A stretch of DNA of 64,000 nucleotides from Burkholderia sp. Bp9143 (GTDB lineage Bacteria; Pseudomonadota; Gammaproteobacteria; Burkholderiales; Burkholderiaceae), in the NCBI RefSeq assembly GCF_003853645.1, contig NZ_QTPO01000011.1, positions 112,781 to 176,780 on the forward strand, written 5' to 3'. Of this stretch, positions 34,429 to 44,760 are shown one piece after another. A program made the translations under genes and the position numbers. The stretch's first letter is position 1, and each line of letters begins with the position of its first letter. The notes beneath the pieces were generated by a model. It did no database searches and was not told where the DNA came from. It was given only the letters and a program-made list of their open reading frames with translations.

Positions 34429-34878
34429 ATGACGCTGATCGCCAATCTGGACGGCGCCGGGCCCCTCTACCGGCTGTGCTTCGTCCGCTCGCCATGGGCG
34501 TGGTTCACCTGCTTGCCGCTCGACGAGCAATGCGGCGAGCGCTGGGCGGACGTGCCTTACCAGAACGCCGCGAAACCGCCGTACAGCGATTCGCGCGCGC
34601 AATTGCTGCGGGTGGCGTTCGATGCGCCGCGTCTGTTGCCGCCCGAGGCCGGGCGGCACGGCCACGCATGGAGCGTCCAGGAGATCAATCACGGCGCGGC
34701 GCCGTGGCTGCGCAGCGAGGATTTCGTCGACGCGATGACGCTGACCGTTCCGGCCGGGATGACGCTCGCCGCGTTCGTCGAAACGATCGAGGCCGCCGGC
34801 GGTACCGTCTACGGCCCGCTCGGCTGGGCGGAATTGCCGCCCTGGCGGCGGCCCGACGTCGTGGCGCAAACGGGCTGA
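34429..34878 (+). CDS. hypothetical protein, 149 aa
   Basis: Soluble protein of unknown function. It starts MTLIANLDGAGPLYRLCFVR and contains a W-rich core (SPWAWFTCLPLDEQCGERWAD shown in part: SPWAWFTCLPL near residue 21). No motif recognised. The ATG at 34429 is the first after the FNR promoter; an ATG at 34375 lacks a ribosome site. The stop codon lies inside a 10-bp tandem repeat. Confidence 0.75.
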   Translation: MTLIANLDGAGPLYRLCFVRSPWAWFTCLPLDEQCGERWADVPYQNAAKPPYSDSRAQLLRVAFDAPRLLPPEAGRHGHAWSVQEINHGAAPWLRSEDFVDAMTLTVPAGMTLAAFVETIEAAGGTVYGPLGWAELPPWRRPDVVAQTG

Positions 34879-34960
34879 ATCGGGTTGAATCGGGTTGAAT
34901 CGGGTTGAATCGGGTTGAATCGGGTTGAATCGGGTTGAAGCGAGCCGAATCGGGCCGAAT
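34871..34960 (+). repeat. 10-bp tandem repeat, nine units
   Basis: CGGGTTGAAT or close variants repeated in register nine times; five central units are identical and the outer ones differ at one to three bases. It starts in the last codons of the hypothetical gene and ends 19 nt before the outer-membrane factor stop on the other strand. Confidence 0.92.
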
Positions 34961-34978
34961 GCCCGTGCGGCGCACTCG

Positions 34979-36469
34979 TCAGCCGGCTTCGCCCCAGCCG
35001 CCGCCGAGCGCGACGTAGAACGCGACCGTGTCCTGCAGGCGCTGCGCGACCGTCTGCAGCCACGCAAGCCGCGCCTGATGGTATTGCACGTCGGCGACCA
35101 GCAACTGGACATAGCCTGCAATCCCGGCGTCGTAGCCGACCTGCGTGAGCCTCAGCGCATCGCGGGCCGCGGCCATCGCGCGGGCCTGCGCATCGAGCGC
35201 CGTCGCATCGTTCGCGAGCGCGCGCAACGTGTCGGCCACCTGCGAGAACGCCGACAGGACGACCTGCCGATAGGTCGCATCGGCTTCGTCGTACGCATCC
35301 TGCGCGGCGCGCCGCTGGTTCAGCAGCGTGCCGCCATGAAACAGCGGCGCGGTGAGTCCGGCGCCGACACTCCATGCGCGGCCGGCCGGCGAGAACAGCT
35401 TGGCGGCGACCATGCTGTCGAACCCGCCGGACGCGGACAGCGTGAGGTTTGGGTAGAGCGCGGCCGTCGCGACGCCGACCTGCGCGCTGGCCACATGCAA
35501 CTCGGCTTCCGCCTGCAGGATGTCGGGCCGCCGGCGCACCAGCGACGACGGCGCCGTATCGGGCAGGCTGGCGGGCAGTTCGATCCCGTCGAGCGACAGG
35601 TCCGGCGTCCGCCAGTCGGACGGGTAGCGGCCGGCCAGCAGCGCGAGCAGGTCGTCGGCCTGCGCGCGTTTCTGGTCGAGCGCGGGCAGCGTCGCCTCGA
35701 GCGACGCGCGCTGCGATTCCAGCGTCAGCACCGCGACGTAGGCCGCCGCGCCGGCCGTCACCTGCGCGCGCGTCAGGCGAACCTGCTCGTCGAGCAGGCC
35801 GATCATTTCGCGCGTGGCCGCGGCTTCGTCGCGATAGGCGGCGCGCGCGACCATCGTATTGACGACGTTGGCGGTCAGCATCAGGTATGCGCCCGCCAGC
35901 GCCTGGCGCCGCGCATCGACGCCGGCCGCGAGCGCCTCGACCTGGCGCCGTTCGCCGCCCCACAGATCGATCGTATAGCTGACCGTCGCCGACAGCGTGA
36001 ACAGGTTGAATATCGACGCCGGCAGCGCCTGGCCGGTGCGCAGCAGCACGGCGCGCTCGCGCGACGCGCCGGCCTGCGCATCGACCTGCGGGAAGAAGAC
36101 GCCCTGGCCGGCCCGCAGCGCGTGTTCGCTGCGCCGCAGCGTCGCTTCGGCGAGATCGAGCGTCGGGCTGCCGGTCAGGGCTTCGTTGACGGTCGAGTCG
36201 ATCGCGCGGCTGCCGAAGCGCGTCCACCAGTCGCGCGTGAGCGCCGTGTCTGCCGACAAGGCCTGCGCGCGGCCGCCGCCGGTCCAGGGGCCGGCCGCCG
36301 TGCCCGGATCGTCGCGCGGCACGAAGCGCGCGACGCGCGGCGCGGGCGGCGGGACGAAGTTCGGCCCGACCGTGCAGCCCGCGAGCAGCGCGGCGATGAT
36401 CAGTGCACCGGTTCGGCGGCGCGGCGCATGCGCGAGACGGGCCCCGCTATTTGCCTGCGACGTAGACAT
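34979..36469 (-). CDS. outer-membrane efflux lipoprotein (NodT/OprM family)
   Basis: 496 residues. Signal peptide with lipobox LAGC (LIIAALLAGCTVGPNF near residue 35), then GPNFVPPPAPRV, the usual start of mature OprM-type channels, followed by the two repeated TolC-like coiled-coil halves. It forms the outer-membrane duct of a tripartite exporter. ATG at 36469 overlaps the end of the membrane-fusion gene by 23 nt. Last gene of the MacB-like operon. Confidence 0.9.
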   Translation of the reverse strand: MSTSQANSGARLAHAPRRRTGALIIAALLAGCTVGPNFVPPPAPRVARFVPRDDPGTAAGPWTGGGRAQALSADTALTRDWWTRFGSRAIDSTVNEALTGSPTLDLAEATLRRSEHALRAGQGVFFPQVDAQAGASRERAVLLRTGQALPASIFNLFTLSATVSYTIDLWGGERRQVEALAAGVDARRQALAGAYLMLTANVVNTMVARAAYRDEAAATREMIGLLDEQVRLTRAQVTAGAAAYVAVLTLESQRASLEATLPALDQKRAQADDLLALLAGRYPSDWRTPDLSLDGIELPASLPDTAPSSLVRRRPDILQAEAELHVASAQVGVATAALYPNLTLSASGGFDSMVAAKLFSPAGRAWSVGAGLTAPLFHGGTLLNQRRAAQDAYDEADATYRQVVLSAFSQVADTLRALANDATALDAQARAMAAARDALRLTQVGYDAGIAGYVQLLVADVQYHQARLAWLQTVAQRLQDTVAFYVALGGGWGEAG

Positions 36470-37532
36470 CGACGATCTGCCCGGGAAACAGCCGCACATT
36501 CCTGTTCGGCACGATACGGAAAATGACCGGCAGCACGCGCACGTCGACGCGCTCGGTGCGCTGGTCGGACAATTCGATCTTCGGCGTCACGTACGGCTGC
36601 ACGCGGACGAACTGGAGATCGGCCTCGACCGACGTGCCGCGCACGAACATGTGCGCCTTCAACGCGCGCAGGTCGGGCAACTGGTGGATCAGGATTTCGT
36701 CGATGTAGCAGCGCACCTGCAGCCGGTCGACCGCCGTGCCGAGCACTGCAACCGGCGTGCTGCCGCGCGTATAGGTGTCGTAGAGCCCCTGCGAGGTCAG
36801 GTAGGACCCGACGGCCGCGTTCATCGCCAGCACGGTGCCGTCCGCCGGCGCGCGCAGCGTGTAGCGGGCGAGCAGGGCGGCCGCCGCATCGGCCGCGCGC
36901 CGCAGCGCGATGGCCTGCGCCTCCTGGTTGCGCACGTCGTAGCTCCATGCGCCGGCTTTGGTCAGACGATACTGCCGCGTCACGACGTCCAGGTTGGCCG
37001 CCGCGACGCGCACCGCGTTCGCGGCCGTGTCGAGCGCATCGCGGCTGACGGCCTTCGGGTCGATGTCGTACGCGTGCCGCTGCTTGTCGTACTGATCCTG
37101 CGCGAGCTTCAGGCTCGCCTGCGCGGCCGCCGTCTGCGCGCTGGCCACGTCGAGCACCTCGCGGCGCGGCTGCGCCTTCAGCTCGTCGAGCAGCGCGGCC
37201 GCCGCGTCGGCCTGTGCCGCGAGCTGCGCGGCCGTCGCGCGCTGCACCGAATCGTCGATCGTCAGCAGCGCGTCGCCAGCCTTCACCGGATCGCCGTCGC
37301 GCACGAGAATGCGTGTCACCGCGCCCGACACGTCCGGATAGACGTTCACGTTCGCGCCGGCCGGCTGCTCGCTCTCGACGATGCCGTTCGCATAGACGCC
37401 GCGCGCGTACGGATTGGCGGCCGGCTTGAACACCGGCGGCTGCGGCGGCTCGTGCCGGCTGTAAACCCACGCGGCAATCAGGCTTGCCAGGAAGCCGAGC
37501 AGGGCCGCCACGAACACGAGCCGGTGCTTCAT
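36447..37532 (-). CDS. HlyD-type membrane-fusion (periplasmic adaptor) protein
   Basis: 361 residues with one N-terminal transmembrane segment (MKHRLVFVAALLGFLASLIA), a biotinyl-lipoyl-like segment split around a long coiled coil (about 95-215: LAAQADAAAALLDELKAQ) and a beta-barrel domain. It bridges the inner-membrane ABC exporter and the outer-membrane channel. ATG overlaps the ATPase stop (ATGA). Confidence 0.9.
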   Translation of the reverse strand: MKHRLVFVAALLGFLASLIAAWVYSRHEPPQPPVFKPAANPYARGVYANGIVESEQPAGANVNVYPDVSGAVTRILVRDGDPVKAGDALLTIDDSVQRATAAQLAAQADAAAALLDELKAQPRREVLDVASAQTAAAQASLKLAQDQYDKQRHAYDIDPKAVSRDALDTAANAVRVAAANLDVVTRQYRLTKAGAWSYDVRNQEAQAIALRRAADAAAALLARYTLRAPADGTVLAMNAAVGSYLTSQGLYDTYTRGSTPVAVLGTAVDRLQVRCYIDEILIHQLPDLRALKAHMFVRGTSVEADLQFVRVQPYVTPKIELSDQRTERVDVRVLPVIFRIVPNRNVRLFPGQIVDVYVAGK

Positions 37533-38227
37533 CGCGCACCTCCGCGCTCGATGCCGTTCAGCCTGCCGTCTTCCATCCGCAGGACGCGATCCGCGTACTC
37601 GAAGATCCGCGCGTCGTGCGTGACGATCACGATGCAGCGCGTGTCGCTGAGCACCTTGTTCTTGACGAAGTCGATGATCATGCGGCCCGTGTCGCCGTCG
37701 AGCGACGCGGTCGGCTCGTCGAGGATCAGCAGGTCGGGCTGGCTGACGATCGCGCGCGCGATCGCGACGCGCTGCTGTTCGCCGCCGGACAGCTTGACGG
37801 GCGGCAGTTGCGCGCGATTCGCAAGCCCGACGACGTCCAGATACGTGTGCGCTTCCTTGATGGCGTCATCCCACGGCCGGCGCTTCAGGATCAGCGGGAT
37901 CGCGACGTTCTCCGCGGTCGTGAGCCGCGGGAACAGGTGATAGTCCTGGAACACGAAGCCGATCCGGTTCAGCCGGAAATCGGCGATCGCGTCGTTCGGC
38001 TGCGCCCACAGGTCGACGCCGTCGATCGATACCGAGCCGTCGTCCGGCCGCAGGATGCCGGAGATCACGCTGAGCAGCGTCGTCTTGCCGCTGCCGGACG
38101 GCCCGACGATCAGCAGCATTTCGCCGAAGTTCGCCTGGATCGACACGTCGCGCAACGCCTGCGTGCGCGCGTCGCCTTCGCCGAACCATTTGCTGACGCC
38201 GCGGGCGTCGATCGCGATGCCGGCCAT
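37529..38227 (-). CDS. MacB/LolD-type ABC transporter ATPase
   Basis: 232 residues. Walker A GPSGSGKTT near residue 42, Q-loop GFVFQDYHLFP near residue 89, signature LSGGEQQRVAIARA near residue 144, Walker [13 protein letters not shown]. Matches the subfamily that pairs with FtsX-type permeases. ATG at 38227 lies 2 nt after the permease stop; the longer frame upstream is inside the permease gene. Confidence 0.92.
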   Translation of the reverse strand: MAGIAIDARGVSKWFGEGDARTQALRDVSIQANFGEMLLIVGPSGSGKTTLLSVISGILRPDDGSVSIDGVDLWAQPNDAIADFRLNRIGFVFQDYHLFPRLTTAENVAIPLILKRRPWDDAIKEAHTYLDVVGLANRAQLPPVKLSGGEQQRVAIARAIVSQPDLLILDEPTASLDGDTGRMIIDFVKNKVLSDTRCIVIVTHDARIFEYADRVLRMEDGRLNGIERGGAR

Positions 38228-38229
38228 CG

Positions 38230-39366
38230 TCAGCCCCGGAAGATGTCGAACGGCTCGATGCGCAGCACGCGCCGCACGCCGAGATAGCTCGAGATCGTCG
38301 CGATCACGACCACCATGCCGAACGCCAGCGACAGGTTGCCGAATGTAATGAGCGCCGCGTAGTCGGGGATCCGCAGTTTCGCGAGCGTGATCATCAGCAC
38401 GCACAGCCCGACGCCGATGCCGTAGCCGGTCAGCGCGGTAAACGTCGCCTGGAACAGGATCATCGCGACGAGCTCGCGACTCTTCGCGCCGATCGCCTTC
38501 AGCGCGCCGAACTTGTCGAGGTTCTCGAGGATGAACGCGTAGAACGTCTGGCCGGAAATCGACAGGCCGATGATGAAGCTGATGATCGTCATCAGCATGA
38601 TGTTGGTGCCGAGCCCGGTCTCATACTTGTAGAAGCGCGCGATCTGCGCGATGAATTCGTCGCGCGTGTACGCGCGATAGCCGAGCGACGTCACCACCGC
38701 CTTGATGTGTGCGATGTCCGCATCCGACTTCGGCTCGACGAGGATGTACGAGGTCGTGAAGCGCGGCGACGGAATATAGCGGATCGCGCGCGCGTACGTG
38801 GTGTAGAGCGTCGGCGTGCCGAACAGGCCGCTCGCGGCGACCTTCGCGATGCCGACGATCACGCCGCGGTGATCGTTCAGTTCGAAATCGGTGCCGACGG
38901 ACGGATTCTCGAGCTTGGCAAACTCGGGATCCTGGATCGCGATGAAGCCGTTTTCCGCGTAGATGTCCTCGATGCGGCCCTGCAGCATCGTCGGGCGGCC
39001 GAGCAGGCTCGCGTCGTCGAGGCCGACGACCGTCACGGCCTGATAGGTACCCGAGCGCAGCTTGACGAGCGCGCCGCCGGAATAGAGCGGCACCGCGTAC
39101 TTGACGCCGTCGATGCTGCGCACGGCGTCGAGCACGTAGCCGGGCATGCCGATGCTGTTCGCGATCGTCTTCACGGCCGGGTCCATCACCCAGACCTTCG
39201 CGCCGATATTGATGACCGACGCCGACGATTTGTTCAGGATGCCGGCGAACAGCGAGGTCATCTCGATCATCAGCAGCACCGAGAACGTGATGCCGACGGT
39301 CAGCGCGGTGAATTTCGCGCTGTCGTTGACGAGCAGCTTGAACGCGAGACGGAGGATGCCGTTCAT
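38230..39366 (-). CDS. FtsX/MacB-type ABC permease
   Basis: 378 residues with four hydrophobic helices: one near the N-terminus (ALTVGITFSVLLMIEMTSLF) and three at the C-terminus after a 230-residue periplasmic domain. The periplasmic domain and the FtsX region (about 270-378) match MacB-like mechanotransmission permeases that push substrates or envelope lipoproteins through the adaptor rather than across the inner membrane. ATG at 39366; no strong ribosome site, so coupling to the 61-aa gene just upstream (31-nt gap) is likely. Confidence 0.88.
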   Translation of the reverse strand: MNGILRLAFKLLVNDSAKFTALTVGITFSVLLMIEMTSLFAGILNKSSASVINIGAKVWVMDPAVKTIANSIGMPGYVLDAVRSIDGVKYAVPLYSGGALVKLRSGTYQAVTVVGLDDASLLGRPTMLQGRIEDIYAENGFIAIQDPEFAKLENPSVGTDFELNDHRGVIVGIAKVAASGLFGTPTLYTTYARAIRYIPSPRFTTSYILVEPKSDADIAHIKAVVTSLGYRAYTRDEFIAQIARFYKYETGLGTNIMLMTIISFIIGLSISGQTFYAFILENLDKFGALKAIGAKSRELVAMILFQATFTALTGYGIGVGLCVLMITLAKLRIPDYAALITFGNLSLAFGMVVVIATISSYLGVRRVLRIEPFDIFRG

Positions 39367-39397
39367 GATGTCGAATGCGACGCGTCCGGCCGCGTCG

Positions 39398-39583
39398 CTA
39401 ACGTCCGGCCGGCGCCGGATCGAGCTGCGCGACGAATGCGACGATGCCCGACACCAGCGTGACGATCGCGTACGCGAGGACACGCCCGTCGATCAGCATC
39501 GCATGCACGACGCCGAGCAGCGACGCGAGCGCGATGAACACGCAGAGCGTCGCAAGAACGCTTCGGAAATGCTGTCGAGTCAT
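39398..39583 (-). CDS. 61-aa two-helix membrane protein heading the MacB-like operon
   Basis: Starts MTRQHFRSVLATLCVFIALA; two hydrophobic helices (about 8-29 and 36-54) separated by a short loop, HAMLIDGRV. It shares 34 of 61 positions with the protein at 46473 by eye alignment. ATG preceded by GGGAGAAC, with FNR-like box 16 115 nt upstream. It is too short for confident function; a small subunit or regulator of the adjoining exporter is an inference from its position. Confidence 0.8.
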   Translation of the reverse strand: MTRQHFRSVLATLCVFIALASLLGVVHAMLIDGRVLAYAIVTLVSGIVAFVAQLDPAPAGR

Positions 39584-39691
39584 GACGTTCTCCCGGAAAG
39601 CGGCCGCCGGTGGCACGGTTGCGCCGCGACCGCGGCTGCCACGGCTTGCGCGACACATGGCGTCATGATCGCGTGCCGGGCCACGTCCCGG

Positions 39692-39705
39692 TTGATCTGT
39701 ATCAA
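39692..39705 (-). promoter_or_regulatory. FNR-like box 16 (TTGATCTGTATCAA)
   Basis: Exact classical consensus. GATCAT (complement of 39665-39670) is at class II -10 spacing. Sequence and layout closely match box 18. Confidence 0.82.
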
Positions 39706-39740
39706 CGGACGAATCCCGGCCTCGCGCGAGCGAGGGGCGA

Positions 39741-40865
39741 TCAAGTCATCTGACCAATCGTCTTGCGGAATCGCTTCAGCGACAGCAGGAACAGCACGCA
39801 GCCGATCGCGAACAGCGCCGCGAACTGCGTCCAGACCGCGTCGAGCCCGGCGCCGCGGTACAGGATGCGTTGCGCGAGTTCGACGAAATGGGTGGTCGGC
39901 GCGGCCAGCATGATGTCCTGCACGGCGAGCGGCATGCTCTCGCGCGGCGTCAGTCCGCCCGACAGCAGTTGCAGCGGCAGCAGCACGAGCACGAGCAGCA
40001 TGCCGAACTGCGGCATGCTGCGCACGAGCGTCGCGAGAAAGATCCCCATCGACGTCGTCGCGAACAGGTGCAACGCCATGCCGGCCACGAACAGCGGCAC
40101 CGACCCGGGAATCGGCACGTGCAGCGCGCCGCCCACGACGAACGTCAGCGACGCGACGGCCGCCGCCGCGACGACGAGCCCCATCGACCAGACCTTCGCG
40201 AGCATGATGTCCGCCGCGGTCACCGGCATGACGAGCAGATGCTCGATCGTGCCGTGCTCGCGCTCGCGAATCAGCGCGGCCCCGGTCAGGATCATCGACA
40301 GCATCGTCACGTTGTTGATCAGCTCCATCAGCGCGCCGAACCAGACTTCGTCGAGATTCGGGTTGAAGCGCATCCGCATCGCGAGATCGACGCTCGGCAA
40401 GGTCGTGCCGCGCTGGCGCCGCACGAATGCGTCGATCTCGCCCGCCACGATCTGCTGGACGTAGCCGCCGCCGGTGAATGCCTGCGTCATGCGCGTCGCA
40501 TCGACGTTGAGCTGGACCGTCGCATGGCGGCCGGCGAGCACGTCGCGCTGGAAATCCGGCGGAATGTCGAGCGAGAACGTGTAGTCGCCGTTGTCCAGGC
40601 CGCGATCGGCCGCGCCGGCGTCGACGATCGGGGGCGGTGCGAACTGCGGCGGAAAGAACGCCGCCGCGATGCGCGCCGACAGCGGCGACGCATCCTCGTC
40701 GACGATCGCGATCGGCACCTTGTGCAGCGTTTCCGGACGCGCGGTGGCGGCGACGTAGATCGACGCGCTGAACGTGTAGACGATCAGCGCGAGCAGGATC
40801 GGGTCGCGAGCGAGGCTCCAGAGCTCCTTGACCCCCAGCCTGAAAATGGCGAGCAGGCGCGCCAT
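39741..40865 (-). CDS. ABC-2 type permease
   Basis: 374 residues: one N-terminal helix, a large extracytoplasmic domain (about 45-175) and five C-terminal helices, with REREHGTIEHLLVMPVTAADIML near residue 220 (shown in part: EREHGTIEHLLVMPV), the ABC-2 permease signature. Pairs with the fused ATPase-permease upstream. Similar to YhhJ/YbhR-type exporters. It lies 2 nt after the fused gene; last gene of its operon. Confidence 0.92.
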   Translation of the reverse strand: MARLLAIFRLGVKELWSLARDPILLALIVYTFSASIYVAATARPETLHKVPIAIVDEDASPLSARIAAAFFPPQFAPPPIVDAGAADRGLDNGDYTFSLDIPPDFQRDVLAGRHATVQLNVDATRMTQAFTGGGYVQQIVAGEIDAFVRRQRGTTLPSVDLAMRMRFNPNLDEVWFGALMELINNVTMLSMILTGAALIREREHGTIEHLLVMPVTAADIMLAKVWSMGLVVAAAAVASLTFVVGGALHVPIPGSVPLFVAGMALHLFATTSMGIFLATLVRSMPQFGMLLVLVLLPLQLLSGGLTPRESMPLAVQDIMLAAPTTHFVELAQRILYRGAGLDAVWTQFAALFAIGCVLFLLSLKRFRKTIGQMT

Positions 40866-40867
40866 GG

Positions 40868-43690
40868 TCAGCGCTCCTGCTTGCGGAGCAGGACGCCGGT
40901 CATGACCAGGATGACCGGCACGGCCGCGAGCATCGGCCAGAACTGGGACGACAGGTCGGCCAGGCCGAGCGCCTTGTTGTATACGCCACGGCTGATCGCG
41001 AGCATGTAGGTGGCCGGATAGACCGTGCCGATCCACTTGCCGCTGCCCTCGAGCGACGACAGCGGCGTGAGCAGCCCCGAGAACTGCACGACGGGGATCA
41101 GCGTGCCGACGATCGTCATGAAGATCGCGGCGATCTGGCTGCGGGTAAACGTCGACGCGAACAGCCCGATGGCGGTGGCCGCGACATTGAAGATCAGCAC
41201 CGCGGCCGCCAGCGTCGCGAAACTGCCCTTGATCCGCACGCCGAACACGACGTCGGCCAGCACGACCATCAGCAGGAAATTCAGCATCGCCAGCATCACG
41301 TACGGCGCCTGCTTGCCGAGCAGGAATTCGGCCCGCGTGACGGGCGTCACGTACAGGTTGACGATCGACCCGAGCTCCCGTTCCCGCACGACTGCAAGCG
41401 CCGTCAGCATCGCGGGCAGCATCAGCAGCAGCATCGGCATGATCGCCGGAATCATCGCCGGCAGGCTCTTGACGTCGGGGTTGTAGCGATAGCGGATCGC
41501 GATGTCGACGGCCGGGACGAGCGACACGCCGAGACGGCGCTTCGCCTGGTCGCGCAGCCAGTTTTCATGCATGCCGGCGACGTAGCCGCGGATCGTCTCC
41601 GCACGCATCGGCATCGCGCCGTCGACCCATGCGCCGATCTCCACGCGTCGGCCGCGCGCGACGTCGCGCGCGAAACCGGGCGGGATCTCGATCGCGAGCG
41701 ACAGCCGGCCGTTGCGCATGCGGCGCTCGATGTCGCGATCGTCCGCGAGCGGCGCGCGCGGCACGAAGTAGCGGGAACCGGCGAGGTTCTGTGCATAGTC
41801 CTGGCTCAGGATCGACTGATCGCGGTCCAGTACCGCGAACGTCAGGTGGTCGACGTCGAGACTGATCCCGATGCTGATCACGCACATCAGCACGAGCGAG
41901 CCGAACAGCGCCAGCGTCGCGCGCAGCGGGTCGCGTCGCAGTTCCAGCACCTCGCGCCACAGATAACTGCCGGCACGCGCCGGGCTGAACCATGCGGCCG
42001 GATGGCCGGCGCCGGTCGCCGCGGGCGGCGCGGCGAGCCAGCCGGCGTCGGACGTCGCGTCGGCCGTCGCGCCGTCGGCACCATTCGCGCCATCCGCACG
42101 CTGTGCGTCGCCCAGGTAGCCGATGAACGCGTCCTCGAGCGTGGCGGCGCCGCGCAGGCGCACCAGTTCCGCGGGCGCGGCGCTCGCGAGCACGCGGCCC
42201 GCATGCATCAGCGAGATGCGGTCGCACCGCGCGGCCTCGTTCATGAAGTGCGTCGAAATGAAGATGGTCACGCGATCGTGGCGCGCGAGCTCGATCATCA
42301 GCCGCCAGAAGTCGTCCCGCGCGACCGGGTCCACGCCCGACGTCGGCTCGTCCAGGATCAGCAGCTCGGGCTTGTGCACCATCGCCACCGCGAGGGACAG
42401 CCGCTGTCGCATGCCGAGCGGCAGGCGCTCGGGCAGCGCGTCGAGCGCGTCGGCAAGCCCGAAGCGCGCGACCATTTCGGTCACCCGCGCGGGGACGTCC
42501 GGTTCCGGGACGCCGAACAGGCGCGCGTGCAGCACGAGGTTCTGCCGGACGGTCAGTTCGCCGTAGAGCGAAAACCCTTGCGACATGTAGCCGACGCGCC
42601 GGCGCGTGTCGAGGTCGTTCGCGGCGACCGGCCGGCCGAACAGCGTCGCGGTGCCTTCGGAGGCGGGGAGCAGCCCCGTGAGCATCTTCATGGTCGTCGA
42701 CTTGCCGCAGCCATTGGAGCCGAGAAAGCCGAAGATTTCGCCGCGGCGGATCTGCAGGCTCACGTGGTCGACCGCGACGAAATCGCCGAACCGCATCGTC
42801 AGCGCATCGGCCTCGATCGCGTAGCCGGCGGCCGGGTCGGGCTGGAACGGCGCGATGCGGACCGGCTGATAGCCGTGCCGGCGCGCGTCCGGGAGCAACG
42901 CGATGAACGCGTCCTCCAGCGTGTCGCAACCGGTGCGCTCGAGCAGTTCGCCCGGACTGCCCGTCGCCAGCACGCGGCCGGCGTCCATCGCGATCAGCCG
43001 GTCGAAACGCCGGGCCTCGTCCATGTATGCGGTGGCGACCAGCACGCTCATCGTCGGGCGCGCGGCGCGAATGCGTCCGATCAGCTCCCAGAACTGCGCG
43101 CGCGACAGCGGGTCGACGCCGGTCGTCGGTTCGTCCAGGATCAGCAGGTCGGGATCGTGGATCAGCGCGCAGCACAGGCCGAGCTTCTGCTTCATGCCGC
43201 CGGACAGCTTGCCGGCGGGGCGATCGAGGAACGGATGCAGGCCGGTGCTGTGCGTCAGCGCGTCGATCCGGCGGCGGCGTTCCGCCGCATCGTGGCCGAA
43301 CAGTCTCGCGAAGAACTGCAGGTTTTCCTCGACCGACAGCGTCGCGTACAGGTTGCGGCCCAGGCCTTGCGGCATGTAGGCGATGCGCCGGCATACGCGC
43401 GCGCGATGGCGGTGCGACGCAAGATCCCCGTCGAGCGTCCATACGCGCCCCTGCTGGATCGCACGCGCGCCGGCCACCAGCGCGAGCAGGCTCGACTTGC
43501 CGACGCCGTCCGGCCCGATCAGCCCGATCATGCGGCCGGCCGGGATCTCGAGCGTCACGTCGGCGAGTGCGTACTTGTCGCCATAGCGCAGCGAGACGCC
43601 GGACAGCCGCGCGACCACGCCCGGACCGGCCGGCACCGGCTGACCGTCCGTCGAGCCGGCATCCGTATCGGCAGGCGTCGTTGATTTCAT
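40868..43690 (-). CDS. RbbA-type fusion: two ABC ATPases plus ABC-2 permease
   Basis: 940 residues. First ATPase (about 28-260): Walker [10 protein letters not shown], signature [24 protein letters not shown]. Second ATPase (about 295-520): [35 protein letters not shown]. An ABC-2 permease of six helices fills the rest (about 565-940). The layout is that of RbbA/YhiH proteins encoded with HlyD and outer-membrane partners. ATG overlaps the upstream adaptor stop (ATGA). Substrate unknown. Confidence 0.92.
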   Translation of the reverse strand: MKSTTPADTDAGSTDGQPVPAGPGVVARLSGVSLRYGDKYALADVTLEIPAGRMIGLIGPDGVGKSSLLALVAGARAIQQGRVWTLDGDLASHRHRARVCRRIAYMPQGLGRNLYATLSVEENLQFFARLFGHDAAERRRRIDALTHSTGLHPFLDRPAGKLSGGMKQKLGLCCALIHDPDLLILDEPTTGVDPLSRAQFWELIGRIRAARPTMSVLVATAYMDEARRFDRLIAMDAGRVLATGSPGELLERTGCDTLEDAFIALLPDARRHGYQPVRIAPFQPDPAAGYAIEADALTMRFGDFVAVDHVSLQIRRGEIFGFLGSNGCGKSTTMKMLTGLLPASEGTATLFGRPVAANDLDTRRRVGYMSQGFSLYGELTVRQNLVLHARLFGVPEPDVPARVTEMVARFGLADALDALPERLPLGMRQRLSLAVAMVHKPELLILDEPTSGVDPVARDDFWRLMIELARHDRVTIFISTHFMNEAARCDRISLMHAGRVLASAAPAELVRLRGAATLEDAFIGYLGDAQRADGANGADGATADATSDAGWLAAPPAATGAGHPAAWFSPARAGSYLWREVLELRRDPLRATLALFGSLVLMCVISIGISLDVDHLTFAVLDRDQSILSQDYAQNLAGSRYFVPRAPLADDRDIERRMRNGRLSLAIEIPPGFARDVARGRRVEIGAWVDGAMPMRAETIRGYVAGMHENWLRDQAKRRLGVSLVPAVDIAIRYRYNPDVKSLPAMIPAIMPMLLLMLPAMLTALAVVRERELGSIVNLYVTPVTRAEFLLGKQAPYVMLAMLNFLLMVVLADVVFGVRIKGSFATLAAAVLIFNVAATAIGLFASTFTRSQIAAIFMTIVGTLIPVVQFSGLLTPLSSLEGSGKWIGTVYPATYMLAISRGVYNKALGLADLSSQFWPMLAAVPVILVMTGVLLRKQER

Positions 43691-44760
43691 TGCGGCACCT
43701 TGACCGCGAGGCGATCCGGCCAGCCCGCGTGCGGGTCGGCCTTCAGCCACGCGACGCCCGGCAACCCGGTCTTGACGAGTTTCAGGTGGCGCCGCAACAG
43801 GTCGCGGTCGATGCGCGCCTTGACGCGAAACATCAGCTTCTGCCGCTCGGTGGCCGTCTCGACCGTCTTCGGCGTGAACTGCGCGGTGCTCGACACGTAG
43901 GACACGCGCGCCGGAATCACGTATTCCGGCGCCGCATCGAGCACGATCCGCACGTCGGCGCCGAGCGGCACCCGGCCGACGACCGCTTCGGGCAGGAAGA
44001 ACGTCATGTAGACGTCGGACAGGTCGACGACGTTGAGCACCTTGCCGCCTGCCGGCAGCACCTCGCCCGATTCGGCGATCCGGTACTGGACGCGCCCGTC
44101 GCGCGGCGACGTCAGTTCGCTGTCCGCGATGTCGGCCCGCACGCGCGCAACGGTCGCCTGCGCGGCAGTCACGGCCGAGCGCGCCGCGACGAGCTGGGCC
44201 CGCGTGGCGTCGATGGCGGCCTGCGCGGCTTCCACCTGGGCTCGCGCGGCATTCACGGTCGCCCGCAGGCTGCCGGCACGCGCGCGATCGTCGTCCAGTT
44301 CCTGCATCGACGATGCGCCGTCACGCGACAGCGTTTCGGACCGCGCGAGCCGCCGCGTGGCCGCATCCAGCTCGCTTTCCCGCTGCACCACGACGGCCGC
44401 GGCCGCGGCCTTGTCGCTGCGGCGCTGCGCCACCTGCGCGTCGATGCTCGCCGCGGTGTTGACCGCCTGTTGTGCCCGGGCTTGCGCTTCGTCGAGCTGT
44501 GCCTGCAGGACGACGACGTCCATGCGTGCGAGCGGCTGGCCGGCCGTCACGAAGTCGCCTTCGTCGACCAGCATGGCGGTCACGCGCCCCGGCAGCTTGG
44601 TCGCGACGTCGATTTCGGTCGCCTCGATGCGGCCGTTGCCGCTGACGAGCCCCGCATCCGCCTGCCCGTCGTGCCAGCGTGTCCAGCCGTAGTACGCGAG
44701 GCCGATCGCGAGCACGGCCGCACCGGCACCGATCAAAAGAGGGCGCTGGATGGTTTTCAT
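43687..44760 (-). CDS. HlyD-type membrane-fusion protein
   Basis: 357 residues: N-terminal transmembrane segment ([19 protein letters not shown]), lipoyl half ([18 protein letters not shown]), a long coiled coil (about 85-210) and a beta-barrel ending in AVKVPQ. Related to YbhG/YhiI adaptors of ABC-2 exporters. Coupled by ATGA overlaps to the outer-membrane gene and the fused ATPase gene. Confidence 0.92.
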   Translation of the reverse strand: MKTIQRPLLIGAGAAVLAIGLAYYGWTRWHDGQADAGLVSGNGRIEATEIDVATKLPGRVTAMLVDEGDFVTAGQPLARMDVVVLQAQLDEAQARAQQAVNTAASIDAQVAQRRSDKAAAAAVVVQRESELDAATRRLARSETLSRDGASSMQELDDDRARAGSLRATVNAARAQVEAAQAAIDATRAQLVAARSAVTAAQATVARVRADIADSELTSPRDGRVQYRIAESGEVLPAGGKVLNVVDLSDVYMTFFLPEAVVGRVPLGADVRIVLDAAPEYVIPARVSYVSSTAQFTPKTVETATERQKLMFRVKARIDRDLLRRHLKLVKTGLPGVAWLKADPHAGWPDRLAVKVPQ

